Counted from the first letter of the stretch, positions 37,601 through 45,430 are shown. The stretch: DNA of 45,670 nt from Puniceicoccales bacterium (GCA_031273045.1 JAISSQ010000034.1:1-45670), one strand, 5' to 3'. Made by a program: numbers and translations. Notes: generated by a model from the sequence alone, not told the origin.

Positions 37601-40600
37601 AATCGGCGGCGGTCGGGTTCGCGACCTTGGGCTGGATGCGCAGGCCGCTGGCGAACGCCGCCTCGCTGCCGGTGCCGGTGACGCGCAGGACGGCGACGCC
37701 GTCGGAGAGCGCGCTCGTCGCGCCGAGGTAGCCGATGGTGGCGGCGCCGGCGCCGTTGACCTTGAGCACGCCGCCGTCGAGAACCTCGGTCAGCCCGCGC
37801 TGGAACTGCGCGCTGTCGGTGACCTCCACGAGGCCGCCGGTGATGGCGAGAACGCCGTCGGCGAGGACGGTCTTGACGAGGTTGTTGACGGCGATGGTGC
37901 CGCCGTTGTTGGCAAGTTCGCCGGCGGTGGCGGTCAGCGCGAACGCCTCGAACACGGCGCCGTCGGCGACGCTTATCGCGCCGGTGGTGTTGAGTTCGAC
38001 GGGCTGCGAGGTGGCGAGTTTGAGCGCGCTGAAGCCGGCGTTCGCGCCGGTGAGCGCGACGCTGCCCTCGCCGGTCACGGCAAGGGTCTTCACGCCGAGC
38101 GAGGCGCCGAGGCCGCCGGCGTCGCGCAGTTCCAGCGTGCCGGCGGTGACGTTCGCGGTGCCGGTGAACGCGATGGACGAGCCGGTGAGGACGAGCGTCT
38201 CGCCACCGGTGGCGGCGACGTTGAGCGATGCGTTGTCCGCGCCGGTGATGACGCCGGCGAACTCGCCGCCGCCGGTGACGCGCAGCGCCGCCGAGCCGAG
38301 GAGGACGCTCGCGGCGGTGTCCGCGGCGGTCTGCGTCGAAAGTTCGCGCACGACGACGGCGCCGGTGGTCGGGCGGGCGGCGTTGGCGACGTTGAGGATG
38401 CCGAGGTTGCCGACGCGCACGGCGTTCGCGGCGAGCGCGCTCTGGACGGCGGCGTTCACGCCGAGCGCGGTGTCCAGCGAGAGCGTGCCGCCGGTGACGA
38501 GGACGTCGCCGGTGTGCCCCGCGAACGGAACCTCGCTGCCGAGGGTGAGCGTGGTGGCGACGCCGAGTTTCTCGAACGCGCCGGTGCCGCTGACGGGGAT
38601 GGCGGCGTCCCACGTCTTGTTCGAGACGAGTTCGACGGCGAGTTTGCCGGCGGCGTTGACGACGACGCCGCCGAGTTTCACTGAGCCGACGAACAGGTCG
38701 GCGTCGCTCACGCCGTTGCCGAACTGGACGACGCCGCCGTCAATCGTGAGCAGTTGCGGCGCGAAGCCGCCGCCGGTGGCGACGCCGGTGCTGGTGTTGT
38801 TGGTCTTCGTCGCGCCGTAACCGGAGAAAATCTGCGTGCCTTCACCAATCTTGCGGACGGCGAGTTGGTCGCCGGCGCCGAGCGTGCCGCCGTCGTAGGC
38901 GGTGTTGGTCGTCGTGAGTGTGCCGGAGAAATCGTAGGTGTCGCCCGCCTCGCTGCCTTCGCCGAGGACGAGCGTGCGCAGACCGTCGCGCTGGTTGACG
39001 ACGACGCCGGCGCCGGAGAGGCCGCCCCAGATGGGTCCCTCGGTGGTGTTGAGGAGGACGACGCCGCGAATGTCGTAGCGGGCGAGCGCGCCGAGGCGCA
39101 GTTCCGCCGCGTTGCCGGTGAAGTCAATGCTGCCGTCGCTGTTGCTGTGCGTGAACGCGCCGCTCTCGACCTCGAAGACCGAGCCGCGACCGAGCGAGAT
39201 GACGCCGCCGACGAAGGGCAGCACTTGGTAGGAGACGCCGCCGGTGTAGCCGGCGTTGCTGGTGTTGCCGACGGCGGCGGTGACGGTGGTGCTCTTGAGC
39301 AGGATGTTGCCGGTGCCGGTGAAGGAGAGGCCGGTGCGGTTGGGGTTGCCGGCGTCAATGATTTCGAGCGAGCCGCCGTTGAGGACGAACGCCTTGCCGT
39401 TGATGGCGTTGGTGATGTTGGTGCCGGTGACGCCGGTGATGCGCAACGTGCCGCCGTTGAGTTGGTAGGTGTTCGCGTAGTAGGCGGCGGAGGAGGCGGT
39501 GGTGGCGCGGATTTCCAGCAGGCCGGCGTTGACGGTCAGCGTGCCGGTGGCGCCGTTGGTGTCGGACATCTTGAAGATTTGGGTGCCTTCGCCGTCCTTG
39601 ACGATGTTGAGCGGGAGCGTGTGCGCGGTGCCGTCCCAAGCGTCGCGGATGGAGTAAGCCCAGACCCATTCGGGGTCGGTCGCGAGCGGGGCGATGATGA
39701 GCGTGCCGGCGGTGCGCGCCGTGGTTTCGGGGTTGATGGCGGTCGTGGTGTCCTGATTCCAGATGCGCGCGGAGCCGCCGGTGGTGTCGTTCTGCAACCC
39801 TTGGACGGTCTGCGTGGTGCCGTTGAGGGCGATGACGAGGCCGCCGCCGTTGGTCGCCTCGTCGCGGATGACGACGCCGGCGCCGGTGACGGGGTCGTAG
39901 CCGAACTGGTTGTCGTAGGCGAAGCGCAGGACGGTGCTGGCGGTGGAGAGGGAGGCGTCCGGTCCGGTGTGCGTCAGCGTGGTGCCGGCGGGGATGGCGA
40001 CGGCGCCGCCGGTCTTGGCGAGGACGAGGCCGCCGATGCCCGCCCACGCGGCGGTGTGGCCGATGAGGCGCACGCCGCCGGTGTTCGTGTTGCTCTCGCT
40101 GCCGCCGACCCAGATTTGCGCCGACGTGTTCGCGCCCTCGAACGAGTAGGCGATGATGCCGCGACCGGAGAGGGTGACGTTCGCGTTGACGCGGGTGTTC
40201 GCGGCGCCGGCGACGCCGAAGCGCAGGCCGGCGATGCGGTCGTTCGGGTCGGTGTCGAGCGCGATGGCGCCGGTGTAAGTGACGGTCGTTCCGCTCGGCG
40301 CGGCGAGGGTCTGCACGGCACCGGTGGCGACTTCGAGGACGCCGGAGTTGTTCAGCGCGCCGGTGTAAGTGGCGTAGGTGACGCCCGTGGCGCCGGTGAT
40401 GCCGTCGCCGGTGAAGACGTTCGCCGAGCCGCTGGCGAGGTAGGCGGCGGCGGGGACGCCGGAAGTGTCGGGCGAGCCGAGGCGCAGCGTGGCGCCTTCC
40501 GCGATGCTGGTGCCGCCGGTGTAAGTGTTGGTGCCGGCGAGGACGACGTCGCCGGTGACGCCCACGCCGACGGCGTTCGCGCCGTTGTCCGCGATTGCGC

Positions 40601-43600
40601 TGAACACGACGAGGCGCGAGGCGTCGGCGGTGGCGAAGTTCGAGAAGCGCAGGAAGTAGCCGCCGTCCGCGCCGGCGGTGATGGTTCCGGGGACGGCGCC
40701 GGTGAGGGCGGTCGGGGCGCCGCCGGGGATGGCGAGCGCGCTCTCCGCGCCGAGCAGCAACGAGCCGCCGGCGGCGGCGATGCTGACGTCACCGGTGGCG
40801 ACGACGAGCCGCTGTCCGGCGGCGAACTGGACGACGCCGCCGCCGTTCGCGTCACCGGGCGCGGCGGAGTAGGTGAGGGAGGCGACGTTGATGTCGCCGG
40901 CAGTGCCGGTGGCGAGGGTGACGGCGGGGACGGACGCGCTGCCGCCATAGATGATGTTGACGTCCACGGTGCCGTAGGAGGCGGGGATGTCGCCGCCGCG
41001 GACGTTGATGTTGGTGTAGAGACCCTGCCACGGGACGATGTAGTTGTTGCCGGCGGAGGTATAGACGGCGGCCCACGAGGAGACGCCGTTGACTTCGATG
41101 CGCGTGCCGGGCAGGCGGCGGTTTCCGGCGTTGTCCGTGGCGGGGTTGAACCCGTAGCCGGTGCCGTAGAACGAGACCGCGCCGGCGACGGGCGCGCCGC
41201 CGCCGGTGACGGAGATGTCGCTGCCGAGCAGGGTGAGCGTGCCGGCGCCGGGCTTGATGACGCCGAGTTGGACGTTCGCGATGGCGGCGCCGCCGTAGGG
41301 CTGCGTGGCGTCCACGCCGCCGCCGGGCGTGTTGTCGAGCAAGATGACGGCGTCACCGGTGGTGGCGGTGCTGGCGAAGGTCTGGATGGTGCCGGAGGTG
41401 TCGCGGCTGGGGATGATTTTCAGTTCGCCGCCGGCGAGGGTGAGCGCGGTCGAGGCGGGCAGGATGTTGCTGGCGGGGGACTGCGCGGTGGCGAAGTAGA
41501 GCGTGAGCGTGCCCTCTTTGACGGTCGTGCCGCCGGTGTGCAACTGCGTGGCGTAGAGCGAGAACTCGCCGGCGGTCTCCTTCACGAGGGCGCCACCGCC
41601 GGTGAACGCGCCGAAGAAGAGGTTGCCGTCGCTGACGGCGAGCGAACGCGCGGGCGAGGAGGTGGTGCCGCCGATGTCAACCGTGCTGCCGGCGGCGGCG
41701 CGGATGGAGCCGATGGCGCCGGCGTCGGGGGCGTTCGTGCGCGCGGCGAGGACGAGTCGCGAGGACGCCTCGGCGAGGACGACGCTGTCCGCGTAAAGCG
41801 CGTCGGCGGTGAATGTGCGGCCGGCGTTGACGGTGAGAACGGAGACGGTGACGGTGTTCTGGAACGTGGCGTTGCCGCCGGAGAGGACGATTTCGCCGGC
41901 GCCGGTGACGGGGCGGGCGGTCGTGATGCCGGCGGTGTTCTCGACGACGAGGCGCGCGGCGGAAACGGGGTAACTGCCGGTGCTGGTGACGACGGTCTTC
42001 GCGCCTTCGAGGAGCAGCGGAGCGGTGGCGGCGTTGTTGCCGCCGAGGTCGCCGGAGGCGGTGCCTTGGAGCGCGAGTTGGAGCGTCTGTCCGGCATAGA
42101 CGTTGATGTTGTTCGCGAAGGTGTGCCCGCTTTCGCCGGCGCACTTTTTCGTCAGGACGATGGTGCCGGTGACGGGGACTTCGACGGTGTTCGTGTAGGT
42201 GCCGGTGACGGGGTCATAGACGCTGTCGTCCGTGCGCTCCCAAATGGTGTAGCCGCCGAAGTTCGCAGCGGCGGTGGAGTTGTTGCCGAACCAGCCGTTG
42301 ATTTCGCCGGTGCCGCCGACGGTGCCACCTTTCCAAATCAGCGAGGAGGTCGGGTGCAGGAGCGCGGTGTGCCCGCGCGCGTCCGGCTCCAAATGGAAAA
42401 TGCCGCCTTCGAGGGTGATGTCGCCGGAGGCGGTGAGCAGTTCGACGCCGTGGAGCGTGAGCATTCCGCTGCCGGCGGTCTTCGTGAACGCGGCGACTTT
42501 GATTGAGCCGCGCGTGGCGGCGGTGGCGGCGATGGCGGCGGCGGTGGGCGTGTAGGTGCCGCTGCCGGCGCTCGTCTCGACCAGTCCCGTGCCGACGCTG
42601 TCCGCAAGCGGGTTGGTGTTCGTGATGATGCCTTGGAAGCCGTAAAAGTTGAGCGCGGTGCCCTGAACGACGTCGAGGCCGTTCGTGTTGAGGATGGCGG
42701 CGCGGTCGGGGCCGTTCGCGCTCATCGTGTAATTCGCCCAGATTTGCTTCGGAGAGGAGCCGGTCTCGAAGGTGACGAGGCCGCCGTTGTGGTAGAGCCA
42801 CGTGACGGCGCACGGGGTGCCCTGCGAGGCGGGCTTGGCGAGCGAGAGGACGCCTTCCTCCATGTAGATGATGAGGCCGTCGTTGTAGGTGTTGCCGTCG
42901 CTGGTGAAGCGCAGTGTGCCGGCGCCGGTCTTGGTGAGTTTGCCGGAGTTCGCCTCGCTGCTCTTGTTCGCGTTGATTTTGTCAATGGACAGGATGCGGC
43001 CGGCGGCGATGTCAATGGTCAGCCGGACGTCGTTGCCGGCGGCGGCGAGGTCGAGCGTGCCAATCTTCTCGGTCGTCGAGACGCCGCTGTAGCGCAGGGT
43101 TTTGTCCGGCGCGCCGGTGAGGGCGTAGATGTCCACGCCGCGCCCCAGCGTGCCGCTGCCGATGGCGTTCACGGTTTTGAGTTCGAGGACGCCCTCGGCG
43201 ATGTTCACGCGGCTGATGGTCGAGGCGCCGGCGGCGCCGGTGAGGACGATTGTGCCGGGGCCGTGTTTTTCGAGGGTGATGGTGGCGGAGGTGCCGTTGT
43301 TGAGCAGGCGGCCGTCGAAGGTGGTGACGTCACCGGCGGCGGCGCCGGCGCCGAGTTGGAGCGTGAGGTTTCCGGTGACGTTGCGGGTGAGCGCGCCCTC
43401 GCCGGCGAGTCCGGTGATGGCGAGCGTCACCGCCGAGCCGGCCGAGGCGTCGTAGGAGACGCGCGTCTCCGCGCCGGCAAGGCGCAGCACGCCGGTGCCG
43501 ATGTATTCGGTGAGCGAGACGATGCCGGAGAGGACGAGTTCGCCGTTGTTCTCGGCGCTCGTGAGGCCGAGCACGCGCACCGCCGACAAGTCGAGCAACG

Positions 43601-45053
43601 CGCCGGCGTCAACGCGGGCGTTGGCGACGGTCAGCGTGTAGTCGCCCGACGGCGCGGCAAGGGGCGCGACGGAGCCGTCACCACCACCGGCGGCGGCGGC
43701 GAGCGGCGCGCCGGCGGGCGTCGCCGTTTCGGGGACGAGGCGGACGATTCCCTTGGCGACCCAGATGCCGTCGGCGCGCACATTCGCGTCGAGGGTCACG
43801 TTCGCCTCGGACGCCGCCGTCGGCAGGTCGAACACGGCAACCGACGAGCCGTTCACCCACGCGGAGTTCGTTCCGCCGGAGTTCTCGTGATACAGCCCCG
43901 AGTCCGACCACCGGCGGTCGCCGGCGCGCTTGTCCACGAACACGCCGCCGAGGTATTCGCCGTCGTAATAGACGATTTGGAACGCGGGGACGTCGGTCTC
44001 GTAGCAGTTCTGGTTTCCCATGTCCTGCCGCATGGCGAAGTTCGTGCCGTCGGTGAAGATTCGCGACCAGTTCGCGAGCAGGTCGTATTCGAGGTAGGAG
44101 CCGCCGATGCCCTCGACGAGGTCGGCGGCGGCGGAGGAGGCGAGGCCGGTGCGCTCGGCGTCGGAGCGGTAAGTCCAGCAAGTGGTTGACCCCATGTCCG
44201 CCACCTCGATTGTTCCGCCGGTGGTGGGCGCAATCCAGATTCGGCGCACCGTCTCGGAGGTCGAGAGGTTGTAGGCCATGAAGCGGGTCGTGGCGGCGTT
44301 GTTGTTGCCGGAGATGAGGTAGAGCGTGAGCGTTTGCGCGGCAGCCCGCTGCGCGGCCGTCCGGTAATTGGCGGCGTAGGTATCGCCGGAGCTGGAAACC
44401 TCGCCGGTGAGCAAACCGGAAAACGCATCGGCGAGATTGTTCACCCGCGCCCACGCCAGACCGCCGCCGCCCTGCCCTTCCAGACCGCTGCCGGTGAGTT
44501 GCCCGTTGGCGGTGGTGGTGTTCGCGGAGGCATAACGACCGTTCGCCGCCCACGTGAGCGTCGTGGAAGTCAGCGGCACCATCTGCCCCGTCGAGTGGTT
44601 GTAAAGCGAGAGCGTCGTGGTGCCGGAGTTGGCGTCGAACCCGCTGTTCTGACCGGTCTGGTTCCACGCAGCGGCGGGCACCTTGTAAGCACCGGCGCCA
44701 TCGAGCGTCACCCGCGTCGTGCCGAAGTTGACATTGAGCGAATAGACCGTCGCGGACGCCTCCGGCGCCAAGAGCGCACCCAAGCCGCCAACGCCGGCAC
44801 CGCCGCCGATGGTGCCGCCGTCAACGCCGAAGCCGCCGCCAATGCCCCCGCCGCCAAGACCGGCGACAACGCCGGCACCGGCAAGCGTCGCGGCCGCCGC
44901 GAGCCACCGCCGCGCCCCGCTTCGGGCGGACGCCCCGCGGCGCGAAGACGCCCCGCTTCGGGAAAACGCCCCAAGGCGGGACGGCGCGGTGTTGGCGGGG
45001 ACGCTTTCGCGCCCGTTGGAGACAGGGTTCGGGGAGGTGTTGCGGCGCAGCAT
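30714..45053 (-). CDS. Giant type Va autotransporter adhesin, ~4,779 aa, with autotransporter-associated beta-strand repeats
   Basis: ORF 30714..45326; the most plausible start is MLRRNTSPNPVSNGRESVPANTAPSRLGAF at 45053, because upstream codons fall in the intergenic palindromic element. Signal region RRWLAAAATLAGAGVVAGLGG..APEASA|TVYSL; repeated LxKxGxGTLxLxxxNTYTGxTxVxAGTLxLxx motifs; C-terminal barrel ending TFRVRF*. Confidence 0.92.
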   Translation of the reverse strand: MLRRNTSPNPVSNGRESVPANTAPSRLGAFSRSGASSRRGASARSGARRWLAAAATLAGAGVVAGLGGGGIGGGFGVDGGTIGGGAGVGGLGALLAPEASATVYSLNVNFGTTRVTLDGAGAYKVPAAAWNQTGQNSGFDANSGTTTLSLYNHSTGQMVPLTSTTLTWAANGRYASANTTTANGQLTGSGLEGQGGGGLAWARVNNLADAFSGLLTGEVSSSGDTYAANYRTAAQRAAAQTLTLYLISGNNNAATTRFMAYNLSTSETVRRIWIAPTTGGTIEVADMGSTTCWTYRSDAERTGLASSAAADLVEGIGGSYLEYDLLANWSRIFTDGTNFAMRQDMGNQNCYETDVPAFQIVYYDGEYLGGVFVDKRAGDRRWSDSGLYHENSGGTNSAWVNGSSVAVFDLPTAASEANVTLDANVRADGIWVAKGIVRLVPETATPAGAPLAAAAGGGDGSVAPLAAPSGDYTLTVANARVDAGALLDLSAVRVLGLTSAENNGELVLSGIVSLTEYIGTGVLRLAGAETRVSYDASAGSAVTLAITGLAGEGALTRNVTGNLTLQLGAGAAAGDVTTFDGRLLNNGTSATITLEKHGPGTIVLTGAAGASTISRVNIAEGVLELKTVNAIGSGTLGRGVDIYALTGAPDKTLRYSGVSTTEKIGTLDLAAAGNDVRLTIDIAAGRILSIDKINANKSSEANSGKLTKTGAGTLRFTSDGNTYNDGLIIYMEEGVLSLAKPASQGTPCAVTWLYHNGGLVTFETGSSPKQIWANYTMSANGPDRAAILNTNGLDVVQGTALNFYGFQGIITNTNPLADSVGTGLVETSAGSGTYTPTAAAIAATAATRGSIKVAAFTKTAGSGMLTLHGVELLTASGDITLEGGIFHLEPDARGHTALLHPTSSLIWKGGTVGGTGEINGWFGNNSTAAANFGGYTIWERTDDSVYDPVTGTYTNTVEVPVTGTIVLTKKCAGESGHTFANNINVYAGQTLQLALQGTASGDLGGNNAATAPLLLEGAKTVVTSTGSYPVSAARLVVENTAGITTARPVTGAGEIVLSGGNATFQNTVTVSVLTVNAGRTFTADALYADSVVLAEASSRLVLAARTNAPDAGAIGSIRAAAGSTVDIGGTTSSPARSLAVSDGNLFFGAFTGGGALVKETAGEFSLYATQLHTGGTTVKEGTLTLYFATAQSPASNILPASTALTLAGGELKIIPSRDTSGTIQTFASTATTGDAVILLDNTPGGGVDATQPYGGAAIANVQLGVIKPGAGTLTLLGSDISVTGGGAPVAGAVSFYGTGYGFNPATDNAGNRRLPGTRIEVNGVSSWAAVYTSAGNNYIVPWQGLYTNINVRGGDIPASYGTVDVNIIYGGSASVPAVTLATGTAGDINVASLTYSAAPGDANGGGVVQFAAGQRLVVATGDVSIAAAGGSLLLGAESALAIPGGAPTALTGAVPGTITAGADGGYFLRFSNFATADASRLVVFSAIADNGANAVGVGVTGDVVLAGTNTYTGGTSIAEGATLRLGSPDTSGVPAAAYLASGSANVFTGDGITGATGVTYATYTGALNNSGVLEVATGAVQTLAAPSGTTVTYTGAIALDTDPNDRIAGLRFGVAGAANTRVNANVTLSGRGIIAYSFEGANTSAQIWVGGSESNTNTGGVRLIGHTAAWAGIGGLVLAKTGGAVAIPAGTTLTHTGPDASLSTASTVLRFAYDNQFGYDPVTGAGVVIRDEATNGGGLVIALNGTTQTVQGLQNDTTGGSARIWNQDTTTAINPETTARTAGTLIIAPLATDPEWVWAYSIRDAWDGTAHTLPLNIVKDGEGTQIFKMSDTNGATGTLTVNAGLLEIRATTASSAAYYANTYQLNGGTLRITGVTGTNITNAINGKAFVLNGGSLEIIDAGNPNRTGLSFTGTGNILLKSTTVTAAVGNTSNAGYTGGVSYQVLPFVGGVISLGRGSVFEVESGAFTHSNSDGSIDFTGNAAELRLGALARYDIRGVVLLNTTEGPIWGGLSGAGVVVNQRDGLRTLVLGEGSEAGDTYDFSGTLTTTNTAYDGGTLGAGDQLAVRKIGEGTQIFSGYGATKTNNTSTGVATGGGFAPQLLTIDGGVVQFGNGVSDADLFVGSVKLGGVVVNAAGKLAVELVSNKTWDAAIPVSGTGAFEKLGVATTLTLGSEVPFAGHTGDVLVTGGTLSLDTALGVNAAVQSALAANAVRVGNLGILNVANAARPTTGAVVVRELSTQTAADTAASVLLGSAALRVTGGGEFAGVITGADNASLNVAATGGETLVLTGSSIAFTGTANVTAGTLELRDAGGLGASLGVKTLAVTGEGSVALTGANAGFSALKLATSQPVELNTTGAISVADGAVFEAFALTATAGELANNGGTIAVNNLVKTVLADGVLAITGGLVEVTDSAQFQRGLTEVLDGGVLKVNGAGAATIGYLGATSALSDGVAVLRVTGTGSEAAFASGLRIQPKVANPTAADYSDAGGLEWADGGTVTVGTAGSNRNLTLAAGSYLRGSATAAGLTVYGNVVKDTSTAAERIAFLGGSVTATGTTGFDFSAGGVVVFAGANRFKFTNGALTLAAGATLRFDLTGAVPVAEGAAIPAYPADDAARLTLDGQSFDGPGVSGLVFEVITPADFDTGSYPLIDARAVLSGISNAGLPADAALYYGGVRQTEELRIRSKTAGTPAFLGLVAGGAQGRVLSLAFVDADTNTTLTWRGGDAGEETVWRNDDGHAASASANNWDGKIAGLTIRNFLAGDSVIFPDSATYRDIIVSGEVSVGAGGITVNVSSGNYRFHGDETLANPSTANCISGDGGLTKTGSGELILEVRGSYSGATTVTAGTLTLRNLLATGGTRGGTVTIGTTGTAATLKLEYSEAGDGEFGKAITGTGAVIKDGDGTVWLPFPSDFAGKLTITDGALKLSGGVALWDAEAGAWSGADAVSNGSAGIEARPGATLEIAAGSRARTTGDAVFGNASTLSVPVATATGSTEANPLYIEALVAGGQLRFTGGAGDNRSIINIISYVEGVSVPVARAASISIPTYGLRAQVAYVDAAELVETPTPADVSLDTFMMTGIRKEAFAAGTVFGDGSTAAAAGEQLLIKNALVWNNTPVGTQHGTFLISNLHDAEGAVTNKVSFTIGSAPDSADALNGNYNYRATLADNPVARGGNGYNGWTGDTLTKTGDGTLILAGPNNYTGATTVSDGTLVLGDVRAAGAARDASDPTATAAVTLAPGTTLVFDIGAANLAAGTTAAAQNFYKEITGGGSVIKRGEGIVVLARDNTFSGPVTVEAGTLALLTAKAAGTNQTITLAAATATLELRVAGSRESITFDRRVTGAGRLLKTGAGEVVLEPTSLAGEYNTYAGDTVIAAGTLTIRNAAATGTGDIVSVADGAAFKVEIRAAADVWDYDKQLTGDGALIKAGPGTLVLSGVSVFNGAVRVEGGTLRQNGVAAGGVNDGSDGHVTELSNGAVLSVSTTKTLADFDGDTAAYEAEALLLRRVTGNGSLEKTGAGDLILARVDNLFTGGVTIRRGALVLRDNSAAGGNSGGAITFAPEKIAVLDPETGEPTDEEIDAATTLRFEVGSTTAGAADTTLWNFTQAITGPGDIVKAGAGTLQLSAANTFTGDTTVEAGTLEITGVLGAGGVYRGTVDLASALSRLSVAVTGTAPQTLAGAIVGSGSLEKTGGGTLTLSSNRNTYTGETFVRAGTLVVSGLLGADTAGATGNYNTRITIDTGATLELAQTLTQSLGASASVAGGGALIKSGTGTLRVTGSIANDGGFALRAGTLQVGATHGAAFITPQSLNLKNLIVEPVTGGAALAFDIYGDNLCDVLNVEAFTCDTAAGQLVFNLSRVVNGTYTLLIIGGDNAFPADFDPNTAITTLNNGRPLDPTSTLSVNYVLLPAEPLGGSGQPLQKLMLQVTGDDTGTASDLQNNAVTWGGGSLVTDAGSEYYGAYAGTWDVLNGGNLAWKRALPGYVASDARTEDVAFANGDAVLFGHVANVNATYSDPASLTNVIAVAATGGVRVSAMRVIGAATHVFTGNGIVGVPETRLDTGWVFDGVDAPADGSLVKSGLGALEFRGDGTASVIGSATDSSGATYATFTGAGGAFTAVAHTAGVLTVSNGALLAATRRVDADGGAFVIDASGRSNEAPNFTVSAGAELNLGSPAAAGSAATGAPNPATSGTITAGILVNSGLIAGNGIIRVADGGVFRNTASGIIRPGYSAGTIEIHGRFENAGTLELEVFSATEHDLIRYAGGDSGQANIEIGGTLLLTINRDTTLSFVNGSVTLPGLLQNITEDGSAKSAPELLDAEAQIEEQKGYARFSADLEIIFANLAYRGTMVDRNTGTILIRRDYNFLADPSVPESQRISLHSGLLAGTGGYLDALNDLAAAGSGGSLISGIDSLLDTDHAAAERALWQATPLAYGALTAMAVEGARAAGATLREHTASRRDSLVSRAGKVADGATSVWFSGIGAFGKNDSGNSAPVFDSDNYGSIVGVDGFVAPEVLLGAAFSGHLGRANVHDGGGRLTQDEFRVTAYGSVALANFLHLDGSVYGGVSRYETIRKVRLGDETLTNKASPDGYDFGGSLYLTGSAVLARGKGWSVSLTPFLGADYLRARVDTFSETTNLGEGGLHVEGFVQESLRARVGTGLNWFKSFGGKPETTLTAAAKSVPVPTTPSLRVSLNAAYGRELLDSDFRIGTNFINSASGAGTSASKRFTVRSYAVPEGVFEIGPSAELNFNSAISLGLSYSYETDFDFQTSHRLNATFRVRF
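33680..36620 (-). repeat. Cluster of ~10 autotransporter-associated beta-strand (PATR-like) repeats
   Basis: e.g. LTKTGDGTLILAGPNNYTGATTVSDGTLVLGD; VIKRGEGIVVLARDNTFSGPVTVEAGTLALL; IVKAGAGTLQLSAANTFTGDTTVEAGTLEITG; LEKTGGGTLTLSSNRNTYTGETFVRAGTLVVSG. Confidence 0.85.
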
Positions 45054-45223
45054 GGCGATGGGAGAGAGGAGGAAAGTGGGGGGAGGCGGGTGTGTCGGGA
45101 ACGAGGATGGCGAAAAAAGGAACAACGTGCGGAAAGCGTTGGAGACGCAACTCCGCCACCGCCGCAAAATGCCACTTCCCCGCCCCGTGACAAGCAAGGT
45201 TTCACCCCAAAGCCCCCACCCCC

Positions 45224-45430
45224 GGGAGCGCCGACTTTCAAGTCGGCTCGCCCACTCCATGCGGCGCAGCCGCCACTCTTTTTTAGAGAAGACCACCGCG
45301 CCGCCACTGGGAGCGCCGACTGTCACGGCGGCTCGGCCACTCCCTGCGGCGCAGCCGCCACTCTTTTATTAGAGAAGGCAAGGCGGCTACGCCGCACCTC
45401 CCCCAAGCCGACTTGAAAGTCGGCGCTCCA
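45224..45430. repeat. Second copy of the palindromic intergenic element family (compare 28480-28700)
   Basis: gggagcgccgactttcaagtcggctc (core 45230-45247) ... gcggcgcagccgccact ... gagaaggcaaggcggctacgccgcacc ... gccgacttgaaagtcggcgctccat (core 45407-45424), with a decayed internal copy near 45313. Confidence 0.88.

Noticed and set aside
31698-42506. Nearly continuous plus-strand ORFs of 2,328 aa and 1,250 aa opposite the giant autotransporter
   Set aside because: Composition is Gly/Ala/Arg/Val/Glu/Asp-rich with no recognisable domain, as expected for the antisense frame of GC-rich Ala/Gly/Thr-rich repeats. The minus strand carries clear signal peptide, PATR repeats and barrel.
45054-45326. 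Upstream extension of the giant autotransporter to the ORF-track start at 45326
   Set aside because: The extra 91 codons run through the intergenic palindromic element and lack signal-peptide logic; MLRRNTSPN at 45053 is the better start.
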